From: Pseudarthrobacter sp. ATCC 49987
GTDB lineage: Bacteria > Actinomycetota > Actinomycetes > Actinomycetales > Micrococcaceae
NCBI RefSeq assembly: GCF_009928425.1
Contig: NZ_JAABNS010000001.1
Location: 2,790,001-2,854,000, forward strand
Direction: 5' to 3'
Length of the DNA: 64,000 nucleotides
The translations under genes were made by a program, and so were the position numbers. The notes beneath the pieces were generated by a model that saw nothing but the letters and a program-made list of their open reading frames with translations, was not told the origin of the DNA and did no database searches. Shown piece after piece: positions 16,479 to 24,382 of the stretch (its first letter is position 1; every line of letters begins with the position of its first letter).

Positions 16479-18059
16479 ATGGACAACATTTCACGCAGAT
16501 CCGTTCTTTCCGCAGGCCTCGGGGCCGGGCTCGTCGCCGCCTGGCCGGGTGCCGCCGTCGCCGCTTCCACCGCGGACGACGCCGGTCTCCGCGCCGATCC
16601 GTTCCAGCTCGGAATCGCCTCCGGCGAACCGTGGCCGGACGGCTTCGTGATCTGGACCCGGCTGGCGCTGGACCCGGTGGCCGTAGACGGCCTGGGCGGC
16701 ATGCCCTCGCGCAACGTCGCGGTGGCGTGGGAAGTGGCAGAGGACGCCGGCATGCGCAAGGTAGTCGCCCGCGGCGTCGAGCACGCCCGGATCGAAACCG
16801 CGCACTCGGTGCACGTGGAGCTGAAAGGCCTCCGGCCGGGACGTGAATACTTCTACCGGTTCCGTACCGGACGGAACCTCAGCGCCGTGGGCCGGACGCT
16901 CACCAGCCCGGCGCCGCACGAGACGCCGGCGGCGCTGGCCATGGCGTTCGCCAGCTGCGCGCAGTTCGAACACGGCTGCTTCACCGCCTACGCCCGGCTG
17001 GCGCAGGACCACCCGGACCTGGTGCTGCACCTGGGCGACTACCTGTACGAGTACAAAAAGGACAGCTACGTGATCGGCGGCGGCAACCCGCGTGACCACG
17101 CGGGCCCCGAGACCACCAACCTGGCCAGCTACCGGCAGCGGCACGCGCAGTACAAGGCCGACGCCGATCTGCAGGCCGCGCACGCTGTGGCGCCGTGGCT
17201 GGTGGTGTGGGATGACCACGAGGTGGACAACAACTGGGCGGACGAGGTCCCAGAGAACAAGGACGCCGGGCAGCTGAACGACACCACCGAGCATTTCCGG
17301 CAGCGCCGGGCCGCGGCGTTCCAGGCGTACTACGAGAACATGCCGCTGCGGCCGTCGTCCGTGCCCGCGGGCGCCGACATGAAGATCTACCGGAAGCTGC
17401 AGTGGGGCCAGCTTGCCAATTTCCACATGATGGATACCCGGCAGTACCGGGACGACCAGCTCGCCGGCGACGGCTGGCAAAAGAACGTGGCCGGGCGTCT
17501 GGCCGAGGACCGCACCATCACCGGCGCGGAGCAGGAGAAGTGGCTGCTGGACGGCTTCAAGAACTCCACCCAGCGCTGGGACATCCTGGGCCAGCAGGTG
17601 TTCTTCGCCGAGCGGGACCGGGACAGGGCGCCGGAGATCGACGACGTCTCCATGGACGGGTGGGACGGCTACGCCGCGTCGCGCCGCCGCATCACCCAGG
17701 GCTGGGTGGACGCAAAAGTGCGCAACGCCGTCGTCCTCACCGGTGACGTGCACCGCAACTGGGCCAACGACGTCAAGGTGGACTACAAGGACCCGGCCTC
17801 CCCCGTGGTGGGCTCGGAACTGGTGTGCACGTCCATCTCGTCCACCGGCAACGGCACAGGCTCCACCACGGATGCAACGATGGCCTGGAACCCGCACCTG
17901 AAGTTCTACAACGACAACCGCGGCTACGTGAACACCCGCATCACGAAGGACGCCATGACCGCCGACTTCCGGACGCTGGACTATGTCACGACGCCGGGAT
18001 CCCCGGTTGGCACGAAGGCATCCTTCGCGATCCGGGACGGGGTTCCGGGGCTGCCGTAG
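16479..18059 (+). CDS. phoD: PhoD-family alkaline phosphatase/phosphodiesterase, Tat-exported
   Basis: Secreted metallophosphatase that releases phosphate from organic phosphates, 526 residues. It starts with a Tat signal (SRRSVLSAG, then AAWPGAAVAA). The PhoD N-terminal beta domain follows (residues about 40-135). The metallophosphatase core has SCAQFEHG, HLGDYLYEY near residue 187, VWDDHEVDNNW near 247 and TGDVHRNW near 421. The gene stands alone, with a PHO-box-like repeat upstream and a perfect hairpin downstream. A fragment of a second copy lies at 21068-21193. Confidence 0.95.
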   Translation: MDNISRRSVLSAGLGAGLVAAWPGAAVAASTADDAGLRADPFQLGIASGEPWPDGFVIWTRLALDPVAVDGLGGMPSRNVAVAWEVAEDAGMRKVVARGVEHARIETAHSVHVELKGLRPGREYFYRFRTGRNLSAVGRTLTSPAPHETPAALAMAFASCAQFEHGCFTAYARLAQDHPDLVLHLGDYLYEYKKDSYVIGGGNPRDHAGPETTNLASYRQRHAQYKADADLQAAHAVAPWLVVWDDHEVDNNWADEVPENKDAGQLNDTTEHFRQRRAAAFQAYYENMPLRPSSVPAGADMKIYRKLQWGQLANFHMMDTRQYRDDQLAGDGWQKNVAGRLAEDRTITGAEQEKWLLDGFKNSTQRWDILGQQVFFAERDRDRAPEIDDVSMDGWDGYAASRRRITQGWVDAKVRNAVVLTGDVHRNWANDVKVDYKDPASPVVGSELVCTSISSTGNGTGSTTDATMAWNPHLKFYNDNRGYVNTRITKDAMTADFRTLDYVTTPGSPVGTKASFAIRDGVPGLP

Positions 18060-18091
18060 CGGGGGTAGAACCTGTCGAAACCAGCCAGGAC

Positions 18092-18119
18092 GACGACGGC
18101 GGGCGCGCCCGCCGTCGTC
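18092..18119 (+). terminator. Perfect 14-bp palindrome after phoD
   Basis: GACGACGGCGGGCG is followed immediately by its exact complement, giving a very GC-rich hairpin 32 bases after the phoD stop. There is no clear T-tract, so termination may be Rho-assisted. A related hairpin follows the phoD fragment at 21212-21262. Confidence 0.7.
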
Positions 18120-18610
18120 TCCCCGGCCGTTAGGCCTGCCGAAACACCTCCATGGCGACCGCGTAGCCACTGCACATCAGCCTTACTCACGAGGAAGAAG
18201 CGCGAAAACAGCAGAATTTTGTACCCGACGGTACGATCTCCGCAACGCAGCCACCGCCGCTGGAATTCTTCGCGGCATGCTCGACGGCGTTCTGGCTGCG
18301 GTCGCCCTCCCCCGGCTTTTCGTGGTGGTTCTTACGATTGTTCGGGCCGTCATCCGCGCCAGAGACCTGAAACGCCGGGGGTATGGCCCGCGCCGGTGGC
18401 CAGTGCGAGATGGAGTCCGGACTCCGGCAGCAGTGCCATCTGCCATCGTAAATAAGTGTGAACTTGGAAGAAATGTAGATCTACACAATTGACAAATATT
18501 ACACAAAACTAATGACAGAAATTGTTAAGTGGAAAGCCTATTTTGAACTGGCGTCCCAGTGCTAAGGTCGGCGAGAACTTTAGTCAAGATCTGATTTATT
18601 GGGGGCACAA
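18120..18610 (+). promoter_or_regulatory. AT-rich leader and promoter region of the excalibur lipoprotein gene
   Basis: This stretch has no convincing gene. From about 18440 the base composition drops sharply in GC. A perfect 12-bp palindrome TGTAGATCTACA (18474-18485) directly precedes TTGACA at 18489, a good -35 candidate, with TAATGA at 18510 as a possible but closely spaced -10. The palindrome overlaps the expected promoter and could be an operator. The region just before the GTG start at 18611 has GGGGG at 18601-18605. Confidence 0.4.
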
Positions 18611-19369
18611 GTGAATACATTCTTTTGGCGCAAAGATGTTCGACTTCCGGACTTAAAAGTCTCTTGCCAGCCTGCTAACGACAAACGGCTTTCGCCAGCT
18701 TCGGGTCGGCTGGCAAAAACCGCCACCGTGGCGAGCGCCGCTCTTCTGGCTCTGACTGCATGTGGAGGCCAGGCCGCTGCCTCGCTGCCCACATCGCCAG
18801 GTTCCACACCAGCTTCCGCGACTGCCGCGGCGTCGGCAAAAACTACTGCGCCGACGACAGTTTCCTGTACTGCAGAAAATTCGCGCGAAACGCACGAGCA
18901 AACGGTCTTTGTCTGCACGAAGACTGACGATGGAAAACTGCAATGGATGGAAAAGTCGGCCTCGCAGCGTGTGACGGATGCTCGAGCGGCGGCCGCCTCG
19001 CTTGCGGTCAAAGCCGGTGCCGACAAAGCAGCATCTGATGCAGCCGCCCAGGAAGCGCAACTGAAAGCTGCGCAGGAACAAGCGGCGGCCGAAGCCGCAC
19101 AGCAGCAGGCGGCCGCCGCTGAAACCGCACGGCAGGAGGCAGCTGCAGCAGCGGCAGCGAAGGTTCCGGCTCCCGTCCAGCCAGCTGTCCCGGCCGCTCC
19201 CTCCGGATGCGACCGCAATTATTCAGGGGCATGCGTACCGATCGCATCTGATGTGGACTGCGCGGGCGGGAACGGCAACGGACCGGCCTACGTAAGGGGA
19301 CCGGTAACTGTCGTCGGAAGTGACATCTACGGATTGGACCGAAACGGGGACGGTGTTGGCTGCGAATAG
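18611..19369 (+). CDS. Excalibur calcium-binding lipoprotein with Ala-rich coiled coil
   Basis: Modular surface protein of 252 residues from the GTG at 18611. It has an N-terminal export signal ending LLALTACGG (lipobox) near residue 50. A Ser/Thr/Ala linker follows. Then comes a short two-cysteine module (CTAENSR to VFVCTK, then WMEKSASQRV), and a long Ala/Gln/Glu coiled coil of about 75 residues. The C-terminus is an excalibur domain (SGCDRNYSGACVP, DVDCAGGNGNGPAYV, DRNGDGVGCE) with the DxDxDGxxCE calcium loop. The same two-cysteine module and coiled coil occur in the protein at 24383-25222, which has a different C-terminal domain. The function is unknown; a cell-wall location is likely. 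Confidence 0.88.
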   Translation: MNTFFWRKDVRLPDLKVSCQPANDKRLSPASGRLAKTATVASAALLALTACGGQAAASLPTSPGSTPASATAAASAKTTAPTTVSCTAENSRETHEQTVFVCTKTDDGKLQWMEKSASQRVTDARAAAASLAVKAGADKAASDAAAQEAQLKAAQEQAAAEAAQQQAAAAETARQEAAAAAAAKVPAPVQPAVPAAPSGCDRNYSGACVPIASDVDCAGGNGNGPAYVRGPVTVVGSDIYGLDRNGDGVGCE

Positions 19370-19518
19370 TGACGGATTCGCCATTTCAGTGGACGACCCG
19401 GGACTGGTCTTGTGGGTCACTGCAAAATTGGTGAGACAGCACTAGCGAAACAGGCTTACGGGACACACCTGGCCGGTAAAGCCCGGCTCGGTTCGGACGG
19501 TCGACTCTTCTATGTCTG

Positions 19519-20598
19519 TCAAGCCGCGTTTATCGCTATTGCCGCCGCGCTGAGCGTGCGGTAGATGCGGCGGGCCAGGTAGCGTTTGATGCAACGACGA
19601 ATTTCCTTGTCCGTACGACCCTCGGCGCGTCGCTTTTCCACGTACTGGCGGGTTTCGCCATCATGGGTCATCCTGACGACCGCGACCATGTGCAAGGCGC
19701 TGTTCAGGGACCGGTCACCGCCCCGGTTCAAGCGGTGGCGGACAGTGTTCCCGGAGGACGCGGGGATCGGATTTACCCCGGCCAGGGAGGCAAATGCTGC
19801 CTCGTTGCGGACTCTGCCTTCGTGCGACCACGCGGCGAGGCACTTCGCGGCGCTGATCGCCCTGAACCCCGTCTCCTCCAGCAAGGGTGCGGCATCGCTG
19901 ACCTTCACCAGCTCGTCCAGCTGGTTCTCGTTGGCCGTGAGTTGCTCATCCAGCGCCAGGACGTGTTTGGCCAGCCGCACGGCCTCAGCACGGGCGATGG
20001 ACAAGGCGAGCTCTTCCTCGCGGGAACGCCACTTTGAGACCTCGGTGATCTGGGCGCCTGTGAGCTTCTGGCGGGCATCGATGCCCAGGTCATTGCCCCG
20101 CACCAGGGCGTTGAGCGCGTTGACCGACCGGGTCCGGTCCTTGCTCATGGACCCCCGCGCTGTGACCAGGATCCGCACGCCCTGGCGGACCCCGTCATGA
20201 AGGCGTGGTCGGCGCAGCTTGTCCACCGGCAGGGGCAGAACGGCCATGGCGATCTGGTGGGCGTCCAGGGCATCGGACTTGCCCACGCCACGGCGCTTCT
20301 TGGCATCCATGCGCGGCGCTTCGGCGACTGGGAATCCGTGGGTTGCCACGGTGCCGGCGAGGATCGCTCCGTAGGATGCGGCTCCTTCGATGACCCAGAG
20401 GGTGTCTGCGTCGGCGTTGGTGCGGCGTGCGATCCATTTAATGGCCCGGTTGATCCCGGCTGTGGTGGTGGGGAATGACTGCGTATCCAGTAGTGCGCCG
20501 TTGGTGGCGTCGAGGATGGCGTAAACATGGTTTCGGGCGTGCGTGTCGACACCCACGACAAATGGATGGGCATGCGCGACGATAGACATGGCGGTCAT
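19519..20598 (-). CDS. IS110-family transposase
   Basis: DEDD-type recombinase of 359 residues. The RuvC-like N-terminus shows VVGVDTHARNH, WVIEGAASYG and KSDALDAHQIA, which supply the acidic catalytic residues. The C-terminal Transposase_20 part has LAGVNPIPASSGNTVRHR with the serine nucleophile region, then LNRGGDRSLNSALHMVA. The start at 20598 (MTAMSIVAHAH) has AGGAAGG upstream and is preferred over 20637. The frame is intact, so the element may still be active. It lies between phoD and a fragment of a second phoD copy. Confidence 0.92.
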   Translation of the reverse strand: MTAMSIVAHAHPFVVGVDTHARNHVYAILDATNGALLDTQSFPTTTAGINRAIKWIARRTNADADTLWVIEGAASYGAILAGTVATHGFPVAEAPRMDAKKRRGVGKSDALDAHQIAMAVLPLPVDKLRRPRLHDGVRQGVRILVTARGSMSKDRTRSVNALNALVRGNDLGIDARQKLTGAQITEVSKWRSREEELALSIARAEAVRLAKHVLALDEQLTANENQLDELVKVSDAAPLLEETGFRAISAAKCLAAWSHEGRVRNEAAFASLAGVNPIPASSGNTVRHRLNRGGDRSLNSALHMVAVVRMTHDGETRQYVEKRRAEGRTDKEIRRCIKRYLARRIYRTLSAAAIAINAA

Positions 20599-20639
20599 TC
20601 CTACCTTCCTCTTCACGGATGTGGTCATGGCCGTCACCG

Positions 20640-20770
20640 GCCAGCGCCAGTCCGGGTAGAGGTCACCAAAGGAACAGCACTGTGATGGGTCACGCCCCGC
20701 AAGGGGTGGACAATCTTCTGATCAAGCTACCGAGGTGGGCCGGACAGGTGCCGGCCGGACCACCCCGATG
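20640..20770 (-). ncRNA. Candidate IS110 bridge RNA region
   Basis: IS110-group elements carry a guide (bridge) RNA in the non-coding end upstream of the transposase. This segment lies there, lacks a convincing gene and contains two stable hairpins. One is CGCCCC/GGGGTG with a GCAA loop (20693-20708). The other is a two-step stem GGTGG-CCGG/CCGG-CCACC (20734-20764). Placement and extent are inferred from family architecture. Confidence 0.35.
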
Positions 20771-21067
20771 GACGGACAAGTCGATCGAATGACACCTGGG
20801 GGTCAGTCGCAACAGGAGTCACGTCCACGGGATGGAACGGCCGATATCTATCCTGCCAGCCAGTCCCAGACCAGCTACAACCAATACTCACAGTCGCAAC
20901 AACTGTCGGTGACGGTCGAAAGTGAGCCATTCTGACGGCGGCAGAATTCATTGGTCGTTGCACTAGCTATGAACCTGCCGGTGCTGCAGACGGTCTAGTC
21001 AGGTGCCCCAGAGGGCATTCCAGCCCAGAGACTGACGGTCAGGGAAGTTCGGGGACGGAAACAGGAT

Positions 21068-21193
21068 ATGAAGTTCCAGTGCAGGTCGATCTCGTCCATC
21101 GGCAATGGCTCAGGATCCACGCCGGGGGCTCCCGTGAGGACAAAGGCGTCCTTCGCGATCCCGGATGGGGTTCCGGGGCTTCAGGCACGGTAG
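21068..21193 (+). pseudogene. Remnant of a second phoD gene (3' end, internally deleted)
   Basis: Translation from 21068 gives CRSISSIGNGSGST joined directly to PGAPVRTKASF and AIPDGVPGL before a stop. Intact PhoD has CTSISSTGNGTGST followed 40-odd residues later by PGSPVGTKASF and AIRDGVPGL. The fragment is therefore the end of a diverged phoD with an internal deletion and no N-terminal region. Its downstream hairpin also resembles the phoD one. The rest of 20770-21355 shows no gene. Confidence 0.8.
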
Positions 21194-21211
21194 CCGAAGA
21201 ACCCCCACCTA

Positions 21212-21262
21212 GGGGAAGCGGACGACGACGGGTACGCACCCGCCGTCGTCCGCCGCTTCCCC
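21212..21262 (+). terminator. Large GC-rich hairpin after the phoD remnant
   Basis: GGGGAAGCGG plus ACGACGACGGGT pairs across a four-base loop with ACCCGCCGTCGT and CCGCTTCCCC, leaving a three-base bulge. The inner part shares the GACGACGG/CCGTCGTC arms of the hairpin after the intact phoD (18092-18119), so the terminator was duplicated with the gene. Confidence 0.65.
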
Positions 21263-21355
21263 GGGGGTGTTCTGCCCATGGCCGGACGCGACGCAGGTGT
21301 GACAGCATTCCCTAGTGGGCCCGTCACCGGATCCCGTCCGCAGAACTGGGGGAAA

Positions 21356-21913
21356 ATGAACGGCCGAACGCAATCGCACCTGTCGTCCGGTGTCCGGACG
21401 GTTTTCCTGATCCTCGTCGCAACCCTGATGGCTGGCTGCACGGCACCGCAGCAGCCCCCCGTAGCGACAAGCAGCGCCCCGCCGGCCACCCAGGCCCCCG
21501 CGCCGGTGGCGGAAAGCTTCGCCAAGTACGAGGCCCTGCGTGCAGAGATGATTGCGGCGCTGGAAGCGAAAATGCCGGACATCAGCTGGACCGTGGACAA
21601 GCCAGCCACCCTGGCCGCTTCGAAGGACGGCAGATGCCTGCTCACGCCGCAGACCATGAAGAGCAGCGCCGACGTGGTGGAGCCCTCCAACCACTTCGCT
21701 GACATTTTCGCGGCTGGCGACCCGGTCCTGGCGCGGCACGGATTCCCTGCCTTCGGTGGAACGGACGCAGTTCCCGGCGGCTGGGTGGTAGCCCGCAGCA
21801 CGGACGCCGACGGCGCCACCCTGACGATCGAATCAAAGAGCCCGGCATACCTGCGCATCAGCGTCCCGGTTGACTCCCCCACTTGCAACGCGGACGAGAT
21901 CCCCCCGAAATGA
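21356..21913 (+). CDS. Small lipoprotein of unknown function
   Basis: A 185-residue predicted lipoprotein. The ATG at 21356 follows GGGGGAAA. The signal helix (VRTVFLILVATL) ends in the lipobox MAGC. A Pro/Ala linker leads to a folded domain with two cysteines (DGRCLLTPQTM and DSPTCNADEIPPK) that could form a disulfide. No family was recognised. It lies 80 bases upstream of the WXG100-calpain gene in the same direction and may be co-transcribed, perhaps as an envelope partner. That link is only positional. Confidence 0.75.
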   Translation: MNGRTQSHLSSGVRTVFLILVATLMAGCTAPQQPPVATSSAPPATQAPAPVAESFAKYEALRAEMIAALEAKMPDISWTVDKPATLAASKDGRCLLTPQTMKSSADVVEPSNHFADIFAAGDPVLARHGFPAFGGTDAVPGGWVVARSTDADGATLTIESKSPAYLRISVPVDSPTCNADEIPPK

Positions 21914-21993
21914 CGGAGGCATAACTCCCCGGCAGGAGAACCGCGGCAGACAGACAACACCACAGCTTGACGTTATCTTAAGGGGAGAACCGG

Positions 21994-23079
21994 ATGCCGG
22001 GATTTTATGGCGCCGACATTGGCCAGTTGCGGGCACTCGCAAAAACGATGGCGCAGCATTCCGACAAGGTGGGCGCATTGTCCACGGAACTGGGCCAGCT
22101 GCTTTCCCGGGCACCTTGGGAAGGGCGTGACGCCGTCGCGTTCCGGGCCGACTGGCTCTCGGAACACCGGCCAACGCTCCAACGCGTTGCCGCCGGACTC
22201 CGCGATCAAGCACAGGAACTGACCCGCAATGCGGACCAGCAGGACCGTGCCAGCGCGGGAGCTGCTGGGTCTGGAGGTTCAGGAAAGCCGGACTCTAATC
22301 CTCCCGGGGATCCGGGACCGCTGGACCCGGACCGCCCCGACGTCGACGTGCCCGGTGACGTCCGCGAGGACCCGGATGCCGGCGATCCCGGCGATATCCG
22401 GCAGGGACAGATTGGCGACTGCTGGCTCCTGGCAGGGATCGGATCGGTTGCCCAGACCCTGGAACGGGAAGACAAGCTCGATGAATTCCTCGCCGAACAC
22501 ATGCGCCCCGTGGGTGATCCGGCCACGCAATGGGTGGTCACCCTTCACGAAGACGGCGAGCCTGTGGAAGTCACGGTTGAAGCCAAGTCCACCGACGGCG
22601 GCGTCCGGGGTGAAGATGGCGAGCCCAGCTGGCTGTCCATCTACGAACGCGCCGCGGCGGAGCACCGGGGCGGTTCCTATGACGACATCGACGGCGGCTT
22701 CAGCCACGAGGCCATGGAACTGATGACAGGTAGGTCCGCGGACAAGGACGGCGAACTGGACCTGGCTGAGATCGAGGACAAGCTCGCCGGCGGCCAGGCT
22801 GTGTCCGTGGGCACCGAAGACACCAAGGACGACGATTTTGACTGGGTCTGGGAGTCCGACGAGGTCAACCGCACCGACGTCGTGCCCAACCACGCGTACG
22901 TCGTGGTTGAGGTGAAAACCAACGATGACGGCGAGAAGGTAGTTGTTCTGGCTAACCCATGGGGACCGTCCGGCGGCTTCATGAGCGGCGACGACGACCG
23001 CAAGGCGGGGACCCTGGAACTGACCGAGGATGAGTACAAGGAAAACTTTGATTCCGTGTACTCCGTGGATACGAAGTGA
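21994..23079 (+). CDS. WXG100-type protein fused to a calpain-like (C2) cysteine protease
   Basis: The 361-residue protein starts with a WXG100-like helical hairpin (residues 1-88, with PWEG at 41-44 and the usual YGADIGQLRAL opening). An Asp/Pro-rich linker (95-133) follows. The rest is a papain-like domain of calpain type: GQIGDCWLLAGIGSVA with Cys143, PNHAYVVVEV with His300 and LANPWGPSGGF with Asn321. All three catalytic residues are present. WXG100 proteins are substrates of the type VII (ESX) secretion system, so this is plausibly a secreted protease or toxin. A small gene follows almost directly. The Asp-rich region DKDGELDLAEIED (251-263) resembles a calcium loop. C2-type assignment is secure; role is inferred. 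Confidence 0.85.
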   Translation: MPGFYGADIGQLRALAKTMAQHSDKVGALSTELGQLLSRAPWEGRDAVAFRADWLSEHRPTLQRVAAGLRDQAQELTRNADQQDRASAGAAGSGGSGKPDSNPPGDPGPLDPDRPDVDVPGDVREDPDAGDPGDIRQGQIGDCWLLAGIGSVAQTLEREDKLDEFLAEHMRPVGDPATQWVVTLHEDGEPVEVTVEAKSTDGGVRGEDGEPSWLSIYERAAAEHRGGSYDDIDGGFSHEAMELMTGRSADKDGELDLAEIEDKLAGGQAVSVGTEDTKDDDFDWVWESDEVNRTDVVPNHAYVVVEVKTNDDGEKVVVLANPWGPSGGFMSGDDDRKAGTLELTEDEYKENFDSVYSVDTK

Positions 23080-23087
23080 GGGCGGCA

Positions 23088-23375
23088 GTGGAACAGCTTG
23101 TAACAGTCAAACAGGGCATGCAGCCCACGTTCGGCGGTGTCCAGGTGGGGATCGTCAAGATCGGCGTGGCTGACGGCGCCCCGGCCATCCAGGTCTGGAT
23201 ACGGACCTCACAGCAGCAGCGTAAGCAGGCATTCCGCGAGGGCCACTCGGTCGCCTTGCCCGGCGCAGGAACCCTACGGTTCGCTTCCATTCAGCCAGCG
23301 GACGGAAACACTCCCGCGTCGGCAGTCCTGGCCTACGAGGCCGTCAGCACCACAGCCCCGGGAGCTAGCGACTGA
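23088..23375 (+). CDS. Small beta-rich protein coupled to the calpain-like protease
   Basis: A 95-residue protein without signal peptide or cysteines, predicted to be mostly beta strand (VTVKQGMQPTFGGVQVGIV, then a basic QQQRKQAFREG). The GTG at 23088 has GAGG six bases upstream. An in-frame GTG at 23076 would overlap the protease stop as GTGA. Either way translation is tightly linked to the protease. It may be an inhibitor/immunity protein or secretion chaperone. A resemblance to DUF6406-type proteins was considered but is not certain. Confidence 0.65.
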   Translation: MEQLVTVKQGMQPTFGGVQVGIVKIGVADGAPAIQVWIRTSQQQRKQAFREGHSVALPGAGTLRFASIQPADGNTPASAVLAYEAVSTTAPGASD

Positions 23376-23539
23376 TCGGACTCCGGCCGGAAATGCGGGA
23401 GGGGCCGGGGGAAAGTCGCAGGTAGTGAGTGAGGGTTCAGCGTTCTGGCCCGAAATCTGAGAGAGCGTCGGGTGAGAGGGGGCGACTCCGCAAATGACGT
23501 GGTTCTGACCGGTGATGGACTTTCTGTGCGGCTTCAATA

Positions 23540-23760
23540 GCCGCCCAAGCAGGCGTCCGCAGCGGGCTGGCCGCCCAGCCGAGATCGTTCAGTATCGGGG
23601 TGTCGGTAGGGCCCGGCGGCGAGAGCTCCTGCGCTCACGTCCGGCCGAGCCCCATTACAGCCTTGGTTGCGGCGTACTGGGCTTTTGCACGGCGACCCCG
23701 TGGAGGTGCGGCTTCCTAGCAGCAGCACCCTCCCGCCTTCGGGCATGGACGACACCAGGG
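23540..23760 (-). pseudogene. Short-chain dehydrogenase/reductase remnant
   Basis: On the minus strand LVSSMPEGGRVLLLGSRTS (about 23760-23703) is the strand before the catalytic serine region of an SDR. In another frame, AQYAATKAVMGLGRT (about 23682-23638) carries the YxxxK catalytic motif. A TGA stop follows, then AQELSPPGPTDTPILNDL, which lacks the usual segment between these blocks. At least one frameshift, one stop and deletions make it non-functional. The surrounding 23376-24179 stretch contains no other gene that I can support. Confidence 0.65.
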
Positions 23761-24179
23761 CGTTGGCCGCTGCCACGTGGATGGTCCGGCGGCATGGACC
23801 AGCGACTCCGGCGTCGGGAAATCTGCCTGCTGCCACCTGAAGTTCTTGTCCAGGCACGACTCGCTGTGGCCAGCCCGGTCACCGCCACCTGTCGGCAGTC
23901 GTTCGGCAATCGCCTGGCGAGCAGCCCTTGGATCCGGTCGTCTTGCGTACATTCCTGGAAGGCCCAGAATGGCTCATGCACAGTCCAGACATTTGCCTCG
24001 TCAAGACGAAGAGGCCGGAGGACTGGCAGTACCAAGATTACGAGCTCTACCGACGCCAGAGCTGTCGAGTCACAGGTGCAGGCTAAGTCACGGCGGGGGC
24101 TGTCATCGACTGGAGACGATGGAAGGCCAGCGTGGGCCCGCCCCCCACCGTTCCGATCCGCAGATGCGCCACTGATTGG

Positions 24180-24341
24180 TCAGAGGCGCCACGTCAGGCC
24201 TTTGCCCAGGCGGATCGTAATCCTGCCCCGACTATTCACGGTCAATGGACCCGCCTTGCGCGAAACTGACACGCCGCTTTTGGAAAGGTTTAACTTGGTG
24301 TTCTTACCAAGCTTCTTTGTGCGACGAAAAATAATCCCCAA
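24180..24341 (-). CDS. DUF4236 miniprotein
   Basis: A 53-residue protein matching the short DUF4236 motif: FRRTKKLGKNTKLNLSKSG, then VSVSRKAGPLTVNSRGR and a terminal GKGLTW. The likely start is TTG at 24341, with GGAAGGG seven bases upstream. Family members usually begin MGFRFRK-like, and here the start reads MGIIFRRTK. The role of DUF4236 is unknown. It lies 41 bases downstream of the DUF3761 gene on the same strand and is probably in its transcript. Confidence 0.7.
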   Translation of the reverse strand: MGIIFRRTKKLGKNTKLNLSKSGVSVSRKAGPLTVNSRGRITIRLGKGLTWRL

Positions 24342-24382
24342 CGACTTACCCTTCCACGAAGTTCGACACGCACTTACGCCGG

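Larger units (their letters stand above)
19519..20770 (-). mobile_element. IS110-type insertion sequence (ends not resolved)
   Basis: The element comprises the transposase gene and at least part of the long structured non-coding stretch upstream of it. IS110 elements lack conspicuous inverted repeats and insert at short core sequences, so the exact ends cannot be placed by eye. The outer limits are probably within 19370-19518 on the left and 20770-21067 on the right. Confidence 0.6.

Noticed and set aside
16491..18170. Minus-strand open frame of about 559 codons opposite phoD
   Set aside because: No ribosome site and no recognisable domain; the plus strand encodes a clear Tat-exported PhoD.
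20735..20935. Plus-strand 66-codon frame with a Gln/Ser-rich end beside the IS110 element
   Set aside because: It lies across the hairpins expected in the IS110 non-coding end and has no ribosome site or family; a short host gene remnant cannot be excluded.
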